From contig JAJDEO010000058.1 of NCBI GenBank assembly GCA_029259745.1, positions 24,143 to 88,142 on the forward strand: a stretch of 64,000 nt of DNA, written 5' to 3'. Both the position numbers and the translations under genes were made by a program. The notes under the pieces were generated by a model, which did no database searches, had not been told where the DNA came from, and saw only the letters and a list, made by a program, of their open reading frames with translations. Shown here piece by piece: positions 27,286 through 37,150 of the stretch; position 1 is the stretch's first letter, and the number at the start of each line of letters is the position of its first letter. The stretch comes from Planctomycetota bacterium. GTDB taxonomy: Bacteria; Planctomycetota; B15-G4.

Positions 27286-27291
27286 TAGAAT
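27286..27291 (+). promoter_or_regulatory. Possible -10 box TAGAAT
   Basis: TAGAAT lies seven bases before the ATG at 27299. The surrounding GATAGAATCCCGCGC matches a sequence at 51407-51421 at 14 of 15 positions, which suggests a recurring promoter element. No clear -35 is seen, and the transcript would be nearly leaderless. Confidence 0.35.
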
Positions 27292-27298
27292 CCCGCGC

Positions 27299-28687
27299 AT
27301 GACCTCCGATGCGCAGGAACTTTTCGAACAGTCGATCGACGACGTCGCCCGTGGACAGGTCCGCCCAGCCCTCATGAAGCTGCTGGACGCCCTGGCCGTC
27401 GACCCGGCCCACGAGCCATCCCTCGAGTCGGCCGCACGGATCTGCCGGCTGCTCGGCGCCGCCGACGACGCTGCGGTCTTCGAGGCCGTCCTCGCTGAGC
27501 CGACCGACGCCGAGGCCCTCTTCGAGCTCGGATTCCGCATGGTCGACCAGGATCGCGCCGATGTCGCCCAGAGCGTCCTCGAGCGCTGCCTGGCCCTCGA
27601 CGACGCCCCGCCGGTGCGCCGCGAGCTGGCCTTCACGCGCCTGCTCAACCGCGACTTCCCCGGCACGCTCGAGGTGCTCGCCCCGCTCGAGGCCGAGCAC
27701 GACGACCTCGCCGACGCCGAGCGTCTCGATGTGATCCTGCTCCAGGCCGAGGCCGCGCTCTACTCGCTGAAGCGCTCGCTGGCGCGCCGCTATCTCGAGC
27801 AGGCCGACGAGCTCATCCCCAACGACGTCCAGCGCGAGCGGCTCGACGGGCTGCACGAGCTGATCGGCCGCAGCCTGCGTTGGAAGCAGCTCGACGACGA
27901 CCTCGACCTGCGCGCCTGGCACTTCATCCAGCACGCCGGCGTGATCCTGAAAACGGCCGGCGGCCACTTCGAGGACGGCAGCCGGGGCGGACGCTACGAC
28001 GTCCTCGACCTGCGCGCCGACATGGTCGCGTTCCTCATCCAGCGCCTCATGCACCTCTTCGAACGCATCGAGCTCATGCCGGCCTGCGTCGTGTCGGCGT
28101 CGGAAACCGCCGACCCGATTGCGATCGCCTTCGCGAACGCCTGGGGCATCCCGTACGTCGCGTCGCTCGAAGAACGCGCTGGCCGCTCGGCCCTCTTCGT
28201 GGCCGCCAGCGCCGGTGAGTTCGCGCCCTGGGCCGCCGAGGTCGCGCGCAACGACAACGAGCTCCACCTCTTTGCCGTCAACCTCGATTGGGACCACGAC
28301 GCGCTGGTCTGCCCCGAGATCGTCGGCGTCATGGCACGCCGCGTCTTCCTGCCCTGGGAGAAGCGCTTCGCCGTCGATCCCAAGACGGGTGAGTCGCGGG
28401 AAGACACCGGCGACCGGCGACCGCCCGGCGAGATCGCGGCCGAGCTCGTCGCCCTGCTCGACGTGCTCCCGAAGGACGACGGAAGCGCCCGAGCCGAGTT
28501 CGAAGACCGCTACCTCCCGTGGCGCGACGACCTCCTGCTCGACAATGCTGACCGCTATCCGTTCCGCCGGCAGTTCGCATGCCTCTCCCCCTGCTGGCCC
28601 GACCCGGACGGCGACGGCCTCCGCAAGACCGACCCGCTCGACGGCATCGACCCGAGCAAGATCCAGATCCCCGACGATCTCGGCTGA
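27299..28687 (+). CDS. TPR-like helical-repeat protein of unknown function
   Basis: A 462-residue cytoplasmic protein without signal peptide. The first 200 residues are helical and TPR-like (EQSIDDVARGQVRPALMKLL, then LFELGFRMVDQDRADVAQSV and LLQAEAALYSLKRSLARRYL). The middle and C-terminal part (about 210-460) contains WHFIQHAGVILKTAGGHFED and ACVVSASETADPIAIAFANA, which I do not recognise. It may be a scaffold protein. It is divergent from parA. An upstream TAGAAT box supports the ATG at 27299. Confidence 0.7.
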   Translation: MTSDAQELFEQSIDDVARGQVRPALMKLLDALAVDPAHEPSLESAARICRLLGAADDAAVFEAVLAEPTDAEALFELGFRMVDQDRADVAQSVLERCLALDDAPPVRRELAFTRLLNRDFPGTLEVLAPLEAEHDDLADAERLDVILLQAEAALYSLKRSLARRYLEQADELIPNDVQRERLDGLHELIGRSLRWKQLDDDLDLRAWHFIQHAGVILKTAGGHFEDGSRGGRYDVLDLRADMVAFLIQRLMHLFERIELMPACVVSASETADPIAIAFANAWGIPYVASLEERAGRSALFVAASAGEFAPWAAEVARNDNELHLFAVNLDWDHDALVCPEIVGVMARRVFLPWEKRFAVDPKTGESREDTGDRRPPGEIAAELVALLDVLPKDDGSARAEFEDRYLPWRDDLLLDNADRYPFRRQFACLSPCWPDPDGDGLRKTDPLDGIDPSKIQIPDDLG

Positions 28688-28765
28688 CTGTCGTCGGACC
28701 GACGGGTGCCGCCCTCCCAACGCCGAAGGCCACCTGAGCCGCAGACCAGAAGCTCGAAGCAACCG

Positions 28766-29007
28766 TCCCCGAGGATCAACGACCACGCGCGCCCTCCAGC
28801 CCGCAGCGACCGAACCTCCGGTCCCAGCACAACCATTCTCATCCCCACACCGGCGCGGCCGGCATCCAAGTCGCAGCGACCGAGCCGTCCTCGGTCGACG
28901 GGGACGACGTCAGCGACTTCACGCCGTCCCCGCAACCACCACGCGATCCCACCACCGCAACAAGGCGTGCCCGAGCGACGGCGTCCGCGTCGACCGAGGA
29001 CGGCGCA
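28766..29007 (+). repeat. Degenerate copy of the 295-bp GC-rich intergenic repeat
   Basis: This noncoding stretch aligns with the tandem units at 63489-64000. Shared blocks include GGATCAACGACCACGCGCGC (GGATCATCGACCCCGCGCGC at the window end), GTCAGCGACTTCACGCCGTC, and GGCGTGCCCGAGCGACGGCG. It fills most of the 409 bases between the TPR-like gene and the radical SAM gene. No coding potential is credible in it. Confidence 0.65.
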
Positions 29008-29096
29008 CGAGCACAAATCCCACCCCCGCGACCCCCCGAACACCCCCGCACAGCCGCCCGGCCAACCACCCCTCGTGCTATTGTTCCGGCCAATCC

Positions 29097-31139
29097 ATGA
29101 ACGCATCGACTCCAGACCGCTACACCTCGCTCCTCGACGCCGTGCGCGTCGCGTGTGATCACGTCCAGAACCCCGCCCAGTACCTCGGCGGCGAGTTCAA
29201 CATCATCCGCAAGGAGCCGCGCGGCCTGCGGGGGCGGATCGCCCTCTGCTACCCCGACACCTACGAGGTCGGCACGTCGCACAACGGGCTGCAGGTGCTC
29301 TACGCGATCGTCAACCAGCGCGAGGACCTCGCGGCCGAGCGTTGCTTCACGCCCTGGCACGACATGGCCGACCGCATGCGCGTCGACGGCCTGCCGCTCT
29401 TCACGCTCGAGAACCACCTGCCGGTTTCCGGTTTCGACGTGCTGGGAATCACGCTGCAGACCGAGCTGACGATCTCGAACGTCCTCGAGACGCTCGACCT
29501 CGCCGGCATCCCGCTCTACGGCCACGAGCGCACCGACGCCCACCCGATCGTCATCGCGGGCGGACACGGCGCCCACTCGCCCGAGGTCGTCGCCGAGTTC
29601 ATCGACGTCTTCCTGCCCGGCGACGGCGAGGAGACGCTGCCCGACCTCGTCGCGTTCATCGGCGACCAGCGCGCCGCCGGCGTCCCGCGCGAAGAGATCC
29701 TGCACGCGATCGCGCGCAACCACGAGTTCGCCTACGTGTCGTCGATGTACACGCCCGAGTTCGACGACGACAACGGCCCCTTCCGCGGACTCACGCCGCG
29801 CTTCGACGACGTCCCGGCGCGCATCAAGGGCGCCTCCGTCTTCGACTTCTCGTCCGTCGCGATGGTCGAAGAGCCCGTCGTCCCCCACGCGCGCTCGGTG
29901 CACGACAACATCTCGCTCGAGATCATGCGCGGCTGCACGCGTGGGTGTCGCTTCTGCCAGGCCGGGATGATCACGCGGCCGATGCGCTACCGCACGGTCG
30001 AGCAGCTCGTCGAAACCGCCGAGAAGGCCATCGCCGCGACGGGTTACGACAGCATCACGCTGACGTCGCTGTCGTCGGGTGACTACCCCTGGATCGAAGA
30101 GCTGCTCGCCGAGATGCACACGCGCTTCAGTCCGCGCAACATCTCCGTGATGCTGCCGTCGCTGCGCGTCACCGGCGAGCTCGCGAACCTGCCCGGCATG
30201 GTCAAGAACGTGCGCAAGTCGGGCCTCACCTTCGCGCCCGAAGTCGCCACGGATCGCCTGCGTGCGATCATCAACAAGGACATCAAGAACGCCGACGTCC
30301 TCAAGAGCGCCGAGGCCGCGTATCTCGAGGGTTGGACGAAGATCAAGCTCTACTACATGATCGGGATCCCGGGCGAGATGGAGGAAGACCTGCGCGCGAT
30401 CGTCGAGTTCGCCGACGAGCTCTCGAAGCTGCGCCAGAAGGTCACGAACAAGGGCCGCGCCCAGGTCAACGTCACGGTGTCGACGTTCGTCCCGAAGGCC
30501 TTCGTGCCGTTCCAGTGGGACGGGATGATGGACCGCCACACCATGCGCGAGAAGCAGCGCTGGATGCGCGACCTCAACCGCAACAAGGCGGTGAAGCTCA
30601 AGTTCCACGACCCCGACCAGAGCTACCTCGAAGGCATCCTGTCGCGCGGCGACCGACGCCTTGCGCCCGGCATCGTCGAGGCTCACCGCCGCGGCGCGCG
30701 CTTCGACGCGTGGCGCGAGAAGTTCCACCTGCAGCGCTGGCTCGACGCACTCGAGAGTGTCGGCATCGACCCTGACGCCTACGCGTTGCGCGAGCGCGAC
30801 AAGGACGAGGCGCTGCCCTGGGACCACCTCGACATCGGCCCCTCGCGCGACTACCTCTGGGAAGAACGTGAGCGCGCACGCAAGCTCATCAAGACCGACT
30901 ACTGCGTCGGCAAGGTCTGCCACGTCTGCGGTGTGCCGCCGAGCCTGTGCTTCGCGATCAAGCGTGACATGGGCCTGCTGAAAACCGAGAAGCGCCGCAT
31001 CCTCGAGATCGACGACGACACCGGCGCGACGGTCGGTCTTGCCGGCGTCGATACGGCCGCCGCAAAGACGCTGTCCGTCCCGTCACCGGGCCCGGTCCGC
31101 GCGCCGCGTCGTCAGCCGTCCTCCGAGCCTGCCGAATGA
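29097..31139 (+). CDS. B12-binding radical SAM protein (TIGR03960-like)
   Basis: A 680-residue enzyme. The first 190 residues form a B12-binding-like domain (LCYPDTYEVGTSHNGLQVLY, then VIAGGHGAHSPEVVAEFIDV). The radical SAM barrel carries C280, C284 and C287 (MRGCTRGCRFCQAG). The C-terminal region ends with a further Cys set (YCVGKVCHVCGVPPSLC). Order and length fit the TIGR03960 family, whose reaction is uncertain and whose usual partner is a DUF2344 protein, not seen here. Its TGA overlaps the ATG of the first ABC gene, so the three genes look like one coupled operon. Confidence 0.9.
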   Translation: MNASTPDRYTSLLDAVRVACDHVQNPAQYLGGEFNIIRKEPRGLRGRIALCYPDTYEVGTSHNGLQVLYAIVNQREDLAAERCFTPWHDMADRMRVDGLPLFTLENHLPVSGFDVLGITLQTELTISNVLETLDLAGIPLYGHERTDAHPIVIAGGHGAHSPEVVAEFIDVFLPGDGEETLPDLVAFIGDQRAAGVPREEILHAIARNHEFAYVSSMYTPEFDDDNGPFRGLTPRFDDVPARIKGASVFDFSSVAMVEEPVVPHARSVHDNISLEIMRGCTRGCRFCQAGMITRPMRYRTVEQLVETAEKAIAATGYDSITLTSLSSGDYPWIEELLAEMHTRFSPRNISVMLPSLRVTGELANLPGMVKNVRKSGLTFAPEVATDRLRAIINKDIKNADVLKSAEAAYLEGWTKIKLYYMIGIPGEMEEDLRAIVEFADELSKLRQKVTNKGRAQVNVTVSTFVPKAFVPFQWDGMMDRHTMREKQRWMRDLNRNKAVKLKFHDPDQSYLEGILSRGDRRLAPGIVEAHRRGARFDAWREKFHLQRWLDALESVGIDPDAYALRERDKDEALPWDHLDIGPSRDYLWEERERARKLIKTDYCVGKVCHVCGVPPSLCFAIKRDMGLLKTEKRRILEIDDDTGATVGLAGVDTAAAKTLSVPSPGPVRAPRRQPSSEPAE

Positions 31140-32899
31140 CGTCCCCGTCGCGCGGTCCCTTGGCACCGTTCGCGCGGGCGCTGCAGTACTTCCCGCCCGT
31201 GCGCGGGCGCTGGGCGAAGGGGATGTGGCTCATTCTCCCCGGCAGCCTGATCGAGATCGTCGCGATCCCGCTCGCCGTCCGCCACGCCGTCAACGGGCTG
31301 CAGGACGGCACGATGACGGTCGCGGACGTCGGCTTCTGGGGAGCGGTCGTCGTCGCGCTCGCACTCGTGAAGGCCGCCGCAAAGTTCGGCATGCGCTGGT
31401 ACGTCACCGGCGCTTCGCGTGAGTTCGAGAAGCTCTACCGCCAAGACCTCTTCGACCATCTGCTCAAGCTGTCGCCGCGCGACATCGCGCACGTCCGCAC
31501 GGGCGACATCATGTCGCGCTCGGTCTCCGACCTCGAGGCCGTGCGCATGCTGCTCGGGCCCTCCGTGATGTACGTCGCCCAGGCCATCGTGATCGTGCCG
31601 GCCGGCATCATCATGATGCTCTACCTCGACTGGCGGCTGGCGCTGCTCATGCTCGTGCCGTTCGTCGCGCTGGCCGCGATCGTCAAGGGCATGGCCAAGC
31701 CGACGCAACACTGGAGCCAGGTCAGCCAAGAGCACCTCGCCGACCTCTCGACCGTGGCGCAGGAGAACTTCGCCGGCGTGCGCGTCGTGAAGGCCTTCGC
31801 GCGCGAGCTCGTGGCCTCGGATGCCTTCCGTGCGATGGGCCAGGCGTTCATGAAGGCGAACCTCAAGCTCGCGACGTTGCGCGGGTTCACCTCGGCGTCG
31901 ATCCAGGTCGTCAAGGACGTCGGCGTGCTCGTGATCTTGCTCGTCGGCGGGATCCAGATGGTGCACGGCGACATCGCCGTGGGCGACTTCCTCGTCTTCT
32001 TCGACATCCTGAACCGCGCGATGTGGCCGATGATCGCCATCGGTTGGATGCTCGGCCTCTACACGCGGGCGCGCTCGGGCGCCGAACGGCTCGACACGCT
32101 CTTCGAGATCGAGCCGGGCGTCACCGACGCCGCCGATCCGATTCTTCCGCCCCGCCGCCGCGGCGACCTCGAGGTGCGCGACCTGACCTTCGCCTGGGAC
32201 TCCGTGCCCGTGCTGCAGAACGTCTCGCTGCGCGTCCCGGCCGGCACGGTGCTCGGCATCACCGGGCGCACCGGCTGCGGCAAGTCGACGCTCGCGCAGC
32301 TCATCACACGCCAGGTCGACCCGCCGGCCGGAACCGTCATGCTCGACGGTGTCGACATCCGCAACTGGCCCCTCTCCGAGCTGCGTCGATCCGTCGGCAT
32401 CGTGCCCCAGGACACGTTCCTCTTCAGCGAGTCGATCGCCGACAACATCGCGTTCTCGGGCGAGCTGGCGCAAGAAGACGTCGAGGCCGCCGCACGCGTC
32501 GCCTTCGTCCACCAGGACATCGAGGGCTTCCCCGACGGCTACGACACCGAGCTCGGCGAACGCGGCGTGACCCTCTCGGGCGGACAGCGCCAGCGCACGG
32601 CCATCGCGCGCACGCTCGCGGCGGACAGCGAAGTGCTCGTCCTCGACGACTGCCTCTCGGCCGTCGACTCGGTGACCGAGCGCGCGATCCTCGAAGGACT
32701 GCGCGAAGCCTTCGCCGGGAAGACGGCCGTGATCATCAGCCACCGCGTCGCCGCGCTGTCCCTCGCCGACCGCATCGTCGTCCTCGACGAAGGGCGCGTG
32801 GCCGAAGAAGGCACGCACGACGAACTCGTCGAGCTGGGCGGTCTGTACGCAGACATCCAGCGACGCCAAGACCTCGAGGCAGAGATCGAGGCCCTATGA
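31136..32899 (+). CDS. ABC exporter subunit with degenerate ATPase site
   Basis: A 587-residue half-transporter: six membrane helices (about 20-315) followed by an ATPase domain with Walker A GRTGCGKST (about 376-384) and signature LSGGQ (480-484). In Walker B the catalytic Glu position is Asp (VLDDCLSAVD, D505), while the switch His is kept (ISHRVA). Such a Glu-to-Asp change marks the degenerate-site subunit of heterodimeric exporters. It overlaps the preceding radical SAM gene and the following ABC gene by four bases each, so equal expression is likely. The substrate is unknown. Confidence 0.9.
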   Translation: MTSPSRGPLAPFARALQYFPPVRGRWAKGMWLILPGSLIEIVAIPLAVRHAVNGLQDGTMTVADVGFWGAVVVALALVKAAAKFGMRWYVTGASREFEKLYRQDLFDHLLKLSPRDIAHVRTGDIMSRSVSDLEAVRMLLGPSVMYVAQAIVIVPAGIIMMLYLDWRLALLMLVPFVALAAIVKGMAKPTQHWSQVSQEHLADLSTVAQENFAGVRVVKAFARELVASDAFRAMGQAFMKANLKLATLRGFTSASIQVVKDVGVLVILLVGGIQMVHGDIAVGDFLVFFDILNRAMWPMIAIGWMLGLYTRARSGAERLDTLFEIEPGVTDAADPILPPRRRGDLEVRDLTFAWDSVPVLQNVSLRVPAGTVLGITGRTGCGKSTLAQLITRQVDPPAGTVMLDGVDIRNWPLSELRRSVGIVPQDTFLFSESIADNIAFSGELAQEDVEAAARVAFVHQDIEGFPDGYDTELGERGVTLSGGQRQRTAIARTLAADSEVLVLDDCLSAVDSVTERAILEGLREAFAGKTAVIISHRVAALSLADRIVVLDEGRVAEEGTHDELVELGGLYADIQRRQDLEAEIEAL

Positions 32900-34836
32900 C
32901 GACGACCGACACACCAGCGCAGCCGAAGAAGACACCGTCGCCGCGCGGCATGCGCGACAGCCACGTCCAGGAACACGCGCCGGGCTCGGTGCTCGACCGC
33001 CGCTTGCTGCGCCGACTCATCGGCCTCGCGCGTCCCCACTCGCGCGCCCTCGCGCTGGCCGTCGTGGTGCTGATCGGCTCCTTGGTCCTGCGGCTCATCG
33101 GCCCGAAGATCGTCCAGGCGCTGATCGACGGCCCCGTCACGGAAGCCAATGCCGCGCGCGAGGCAGGAGCGGCGTTGGACGTCGAGGGTCTCATCGGGCA
33201 GATCTGGGTGCTCGCCGGGATCTTTGCCGTCGCACATCTGGGACGCGCCGTGCTGCTGGTCGCCAAGGAGCTCGTGCTCAACCGCATGGGTCAGCAGATC
33301 GTCTTCGACCTGCGCAACCGTCTGTTCGGGCACGTGCTGCGCCTGCCGGTCTCGTGGTTCGACAAACACCACGTCGGCTGGACGGTCACGCGCACGACCA
33401 GCGATGTCGACGCCCTCTCGGAGATGTTCACGACGGGCGTCGCGACGATCGCGTACGACATCCTCTGCATCGTCGTCATCATTGCGCTGCTGTTCTACGA
33501 GGCGCCGCAGCTCGCCGTCGTACCGGTGCTGATCCTGCCCGTGATGATGGCCGTCTCGTTCCGCTTTCGCCTCAACGCGCGCCTCGCCTTCCGCGCCACG
33601 CGCGCGTCACTCTCGCGACTCAACGCGTTCTTGCAGGAGCGCCTGGTCGGGCTCGACGTCGTGCGCCTGTTCCGGCGCGAGCCGCGCACATCGCGACGCT
33701 TCGACGAGCTGAACACGAAGTACTACGAAGACAACATGAAGACGGTGAAGCACTTCTCGCTGTTCTTCCCGACCGTCGACACGCTGTCGATCTTCGTGAA
33801 GATGGCGACGCTCGCCTGGGGCGCGAAGCTGCTCGTCGACGGCACCGTTTCGCTCGGCACATTCACGGCGTTCTGGCTCTGGCTCGAGTTCGTCTTCGAG
33901 CCGATCCGTGAACTCGCGGAGCGCTACAACGTGCTGCAGTCGGCCATGGCTGCGGCCGAACGCGTCTTCGGCGTGCTCGATGCCCAGCAGGAAACGGCGC
34001 TCACGCTCGCGGCACCGGCGGCGGCAGCGGGCGCGGCGAGTCTTACCGTGGGCGGCAAGTCACAGCCCGGCGAGACGATCGAGGGCGCTTCGCCGACGAA
34101 GACTCCGCGCCTGGCCTTCGAGGACGTCGTCTTCCACTACGGCGACGGCCCGGTCGTGCTCGACCACATCACCTTCGACGTCCAGCCCGGCGAGCGCGTC
34201 GCCATCGTCGGACACACCGGCGCGGGCAAGACGACACTCGTCTCGCTGCTCACGCGCTTCCACGAGGCGCTCACGGGCACGGTGCGCATCGACGGCCGCG
34301 ACGTCCGCACGATCCCCCACGAGGAAGTCCGCGAGCGCATCGCGATGGTGCAGCAGGACGTCTTCCTCTTCTCCGACACGATCGCCGCCAACATCCGCAT
34401 GGGCGACACCTCGCTGACCGACGCCGACATCGAGCACGCCGCGAAGTCCGTCCGCGCGCACGACTTCATCGTCAAGCTCCCCAAGGGCTACGCGACGAAG
34501 CTCAACGAGCGCGGCACGAACCTCTCGTCGGGACAGCGCCAGCTCATCGCCTTCGCGCGCGCGCTGGCCGCCGACCCAGACATCCTCGTGCTCGACGAGG
34601 CGACCTCGTCGGTGGACAGCGAAACGGAGGCCGCGATCGAAGAGGCCACGCAGACGCTCACGTCCGAGCGCACCTGCCTCATGATCGCGCACCGGCTGTC
34701 CACGGTGGTGAGCGCCGACCGCATCCTCGTGCTGCACAAGGGTGTGGTCCATGAACAAGGCACGCACGAGGCGCTGCTCGCCGAACGCGGGCTCTACTAC
34801 AAGCTCTACCACCTGCACCTCGCGCAGAGCAGCTGA
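32896..34836 (+). CDS. ABC exporter subunit with canonical Walker B
   Basis: A 646-residue half-transporter, likely partner of the preceding one. A hydrophilic 35-residue N-terminal extension precedes six membrane helices (about 45-340). An Ala/Gly/Thr-rich linker of about 35 residues leads into the ATPase domain with Walker A GHTGAGKTT and Walker B VLDEATSSVD (E568). Its signature is LSSGQ (543-547), slightly off consensus, which would face the partner's degenerate site. Start ATG 32896 lies in an ATGA overlap with the previous gene; the longer open frame upstream is a shadow. Confidence 0.92.
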   Translation: MTTTDTPAQPKKTPSPRGMRDSHVQEHAPGSVLDRRLLRRLIGLARPHSRALALAVVVLIGSLVLRLIGPKIVQALIDGPVTEANAAREAGAALDVEGLIGQIWVLAGIFAVAHLGRAVLLVAKELVLNRMGQQIVFDLRNRLFGHVLRLPVSWFDKHHVGWTVTRTTSDVDALSEMFTTGVATIAYDILCIVVIIALLFYEAPQLAVVPVLILPVMMAVSFRFRLNARLAFRATRASLSRLNAFLQERLVGLDVVRLFRREPRTSRRFDELNTKYYEDNMKTVKHFSLFFPTVDTLSIFVKMATLAWGAKLLVDGTVSLGTFTAFWLWLEFVFEPIRELAERYNVLQSAMAAAERVFGVLDAQQETALTLAAPAAAAGAASLTVGGKSQPGETIEGASPTKTPRLAFEDVVFHYGDGPVVLDHITFDVQPGERVAIVGHTGAGKTTLVSLLTRFHEALTGTVRIDGRDVRTIPHEEVRERIAMVQQDVFLFSDTIAANIRMGDTSLTDADIEHAAKSVRAHDFIVKLPKGYATKLNERGTNLSSGQRQLIAFARALAADPDILVLDEATSSVDSETEAAIEEATQTLTSERTCLMIAHRLSTVVSADRILVLHKGVVHEQGTHEALLAERGLYYKLYHLHLAQSS

Positions 34837-34949
34837 GGCCCGCGTGGCCCTTACGCGACAGGCGTACGAAGGGTCGTCATGCGCGCGAAATGCGTGGCAT
34901 CCCAAGACAGCTCGTCTCGCCACCTCACGTTTTGTCGCTGTGTGATCAG

Positions 34950-34968
34950 GGGGAGGATGCGCCTCCCC
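34950..34968 (+). terminator. Hairpin after the ABC operon
   Basis: Arms GGGGAGG and CCTCCCC pair perfectly around the loop ATGCG, about 110 bases after the ABC stop and 70 bases before the next start. There is no T-tract, so it is only terminator-like. Confidence 0.3.
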
Positions 34969-35036
34969 GCCCAAGACCCCGGACGCATTTCGACGATCCG
35001 TGAGCAGTCCGGGCTAGACACACGGAGAGGCATGGC

Positions 35037-36698
35037 ATGTCCCGCACATCTTTCTCACTCGTTGTTTCATTCGGTGCACTGATCGCTCCGCTCGCCGCAG
35101 GCCAGACGACCTGGTACGTCTCGCCCAGCGGCGACGACATGAACCTCGGAACCTCGCAGAGCGCACCGCTTCAGCATCTCACCTTCGCCGTCGAGACGAA
35201 GGCCGCCGCGGGCGACACCGTGCGCGTGCTCCCGGGCACATATGACGTGACGAACAACGGTGAGAGCTTTCCCATCGATGTCCCGACAGACATCACGATC
35301 GAAGGGTACGGCGTCACTCCGGCCAACCAGGCACGCATTGGCGGCGATGTCGGTTCGTCGAGTGTCGCTGCGCTGTTCGGAATCGATGGCACGAGTACGC
35401 CGCGTGAAGACATCACGATCCGCAAGCTGGCGTTCGTCGGCGAGGACACCTCGGGCGTCGATGCTCCGTCGGCGATCGTGGTCGCCGGCGGTGAGGTCGC
35501 AAGTGTCACGATCGAGCAGTGCGGCTTCCAACGTGGCGAGATGAACGACGCATCGACGGCGAACCGGGCGACGATCCACGTGCACGTCACCGACGAAGGG
35601 ACCATCGCCGGGCTCACCATCCGTGACAACCGCATCTCGGCGACGGCTCTCGGCGCGATCGAAGTGTCGTCCGACGCCGGAGCCGATGGTGGCGTCGTGT
35701 CGGGGATGACGGTCGAAGGCAACCTCATCTCGAACCCAGCGGGCACAACCGGACGCTTCGCCTTCCGTTGGAACGGCGAGTTCGGACTCTTGAAGGGCGC
35801 CGCCGACATCAACGGCAACACCTTCACGTCGACATGGTCACCGTCCACTCCCACGAGCGGTCTGATCCGCGCGATCGACGTCCATGTGGCTGAGTTCGAG
35901 ACGTCGAGCGGCTTCTTCCGCGTAAGCACGCTCGTCGAGAACGTCATCCGCGGCTTCCGCGGGGACGCCCTGCACCTGACTGCCGAAGACTACGCGAACA
36001 TCACGATCGACCCGTTCGACCGCAACCAGATCGTCGACAATGGAGGTTCGGGGATCGTGATCGACCGCAACCCCGATGCGAGCACCGACGACCAGGACTA
36101 CGTGTTCCTCACACTGGAGGGCAATGTCATCGCCAACAACGGCGGCTACGGCATCGTGACCCAGGGTGCTGGCGGCGGGAGCACCGGTGCACTGACTCTC
36201 ACCGGCGACACCGTCGCACACAACGGGGACGCCGGCATCGCCTTCACCGACTGGGGAGCGACCGCCGCCACCGCGTTCAGCAACATCTACGCGGGCCTGA
36301 CGAACGTGATCCTCTGGGAGAACGATGGCGGCGGCGACCAGGTCACCGGCTTGAGCGAGACCGACACCGGCGTGACGGGCGGGCTCGAGTGCGACTATGC
36401 GTCGCTCGTTTCCTTCTGCGATTGGCAAGACTTCGCAACATGGACGACGAGCACCTGCTTCGGCTCGGGAAACATCGACGACGACCCTGACTTCGTCGCC
36501 CCCGCCTCGACGAACTTCCACTTGTCGAGCGGCTCCCCGTGCATCGACGCCGGCAACTCGTTGGCCAGCACGATCGATGCCACGGTCGACATCGACCTCG
36601 CAGACCGCTTCGCCGACGGCGACTTCGACTGCGTCGGCACTCCGTCAAACGACATCGACATCGGCGCCGACGAGGTTCCCACGCCCGACTGCCCCTGA
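35037..36698 (+). CDS. Exported parallel beta-helix protein (DUF1565/pectate-lyase-fold)
   Basis: A 553-residue protein with a signal peptide (about 1-22, ending AAGQ). It opens with the TWYVSPSGDDMNLGTSQSAP motif of DUF1565-type beta-helix proteins, followed by repeated helix rungs (ASVTIEQCGFQRG, GLTIRDNRISATALG, GMTVEGNLISN). It ends with CIDAGN and DIDIGADE, a motif common at the end of secreted beta-helix proteins. It may bind or cleave polysaccharide, but no catalytic residues can be named. The gene stands alone between the ABC operon and a repeat-bearing gap. Confidence 0.85.
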   Translation: MSRTSFSLVVSFGALIAPLAAGQTTWYVSPSGDDMNLGTSQSAPLQHLTFAVETKAAAGDTVRVLPGTYDVTNNGESFPIDVPTDITIEGYGVTPANQARIGGDVGSSSVAALFGIDGTSTPREDITIRKLAFVGEDTSGVDAPSAIVVAGGEVASVTIEQCGFQRGEMNDASTANRATIHVHVTDEGTIAGLTIRDNRISATALGAIEVSSDAGADGGVVSGMTVEGNLISNPAGTTGRFAFRWNGEFGLLKGAADINGNTFTSTWSPSTPTSGLIRAIDVHVAEFETSSGFFRVSTLVENVIRGFRGDALHLTAEDYANITIDPFDRNQIVDNGGSGIVIDRNPDASTDDQDYVFLTLEGNVIANNGGYGIVTQGAGGGSTGALTLTGDTVAHNGDAGIAFTDWGATAATAFSNIYAGLTNVILWENDGGGDQVTGLSETDTGVTGGLECDYASLVSFCDWQDFATWTTSTCFGSGNIDDDPDFVAPASTNFHLSSGSPCIDAGNSLASTIDATVDIDLADRFADGDFDCVGTPSNDIDIGADEVPTPDCP

Positions 36699-36743
36699 AG
36701 GCCGCGCGACGCTCGACGCGGGTCTCCTGATCGCGAGCCGGTC

Positions 36744-36804
36744 GCCCGGGTTACTCACGGCGATCGTGGCGAGGTCGCAGGTGGGCCTTGCTGGCGAGGC
36801 GAAG
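36744..36804 (+). repeat. REP-like element, copy 1
   Basis: A CCCGGGTTxxxCACGGCGA motif is followed by a 44-base block (36761-36804) that matches the reverse complement of 45416-45459 at 36 of 44 positions. It lies in the 452-base gap (36699-37150) between the beta-helix and Nramp-like genes. I see no gene in this gap. Confidence 0.6.
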
Positions 36805-37150
36805 ACTGCTAGGCAGGGTTGAGCTGTGACCGCAGCAGATCGACCGTGAAACATCCGGGCTCTCGCGCTCCGTCGCGAGACTCGTGCCTTGTCGCCGTGC
36901 TTGTCGCCAAACGTGGATTCCGCCGCGAAGTCGCCGGTTTCAGCCGCCCCGAGCATCGTCAAGCCCGTGCCGCGTTCCGAGGTCCGCGAACTGACCGTCG
37001 TCGGATTCTGACTGGTGCAGAGATCGGCATGTCCGGCTCCTCCGAGATCATTCGTGGAAATCGACCGGGACACGATCAATCCGGCCCCGCTCGACACCAC
37101 GCTGCTGGTCGGCCCACAATCGGCGCCTTCCGCAGCCCCGGAGCCCGCCC

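Noticed and set aside
28119..29096. N-terminal extension of the radical SAM frame
   Set aside because: It runs through the TPR-like gene and the intergenic repeat. The protein family starts at the ATG at 29097.
31112..32869. 585-codon minus-strand open frame
   Set aside because: It is antisense to the first ABC exporter gene, whose motifs are unambiguous.
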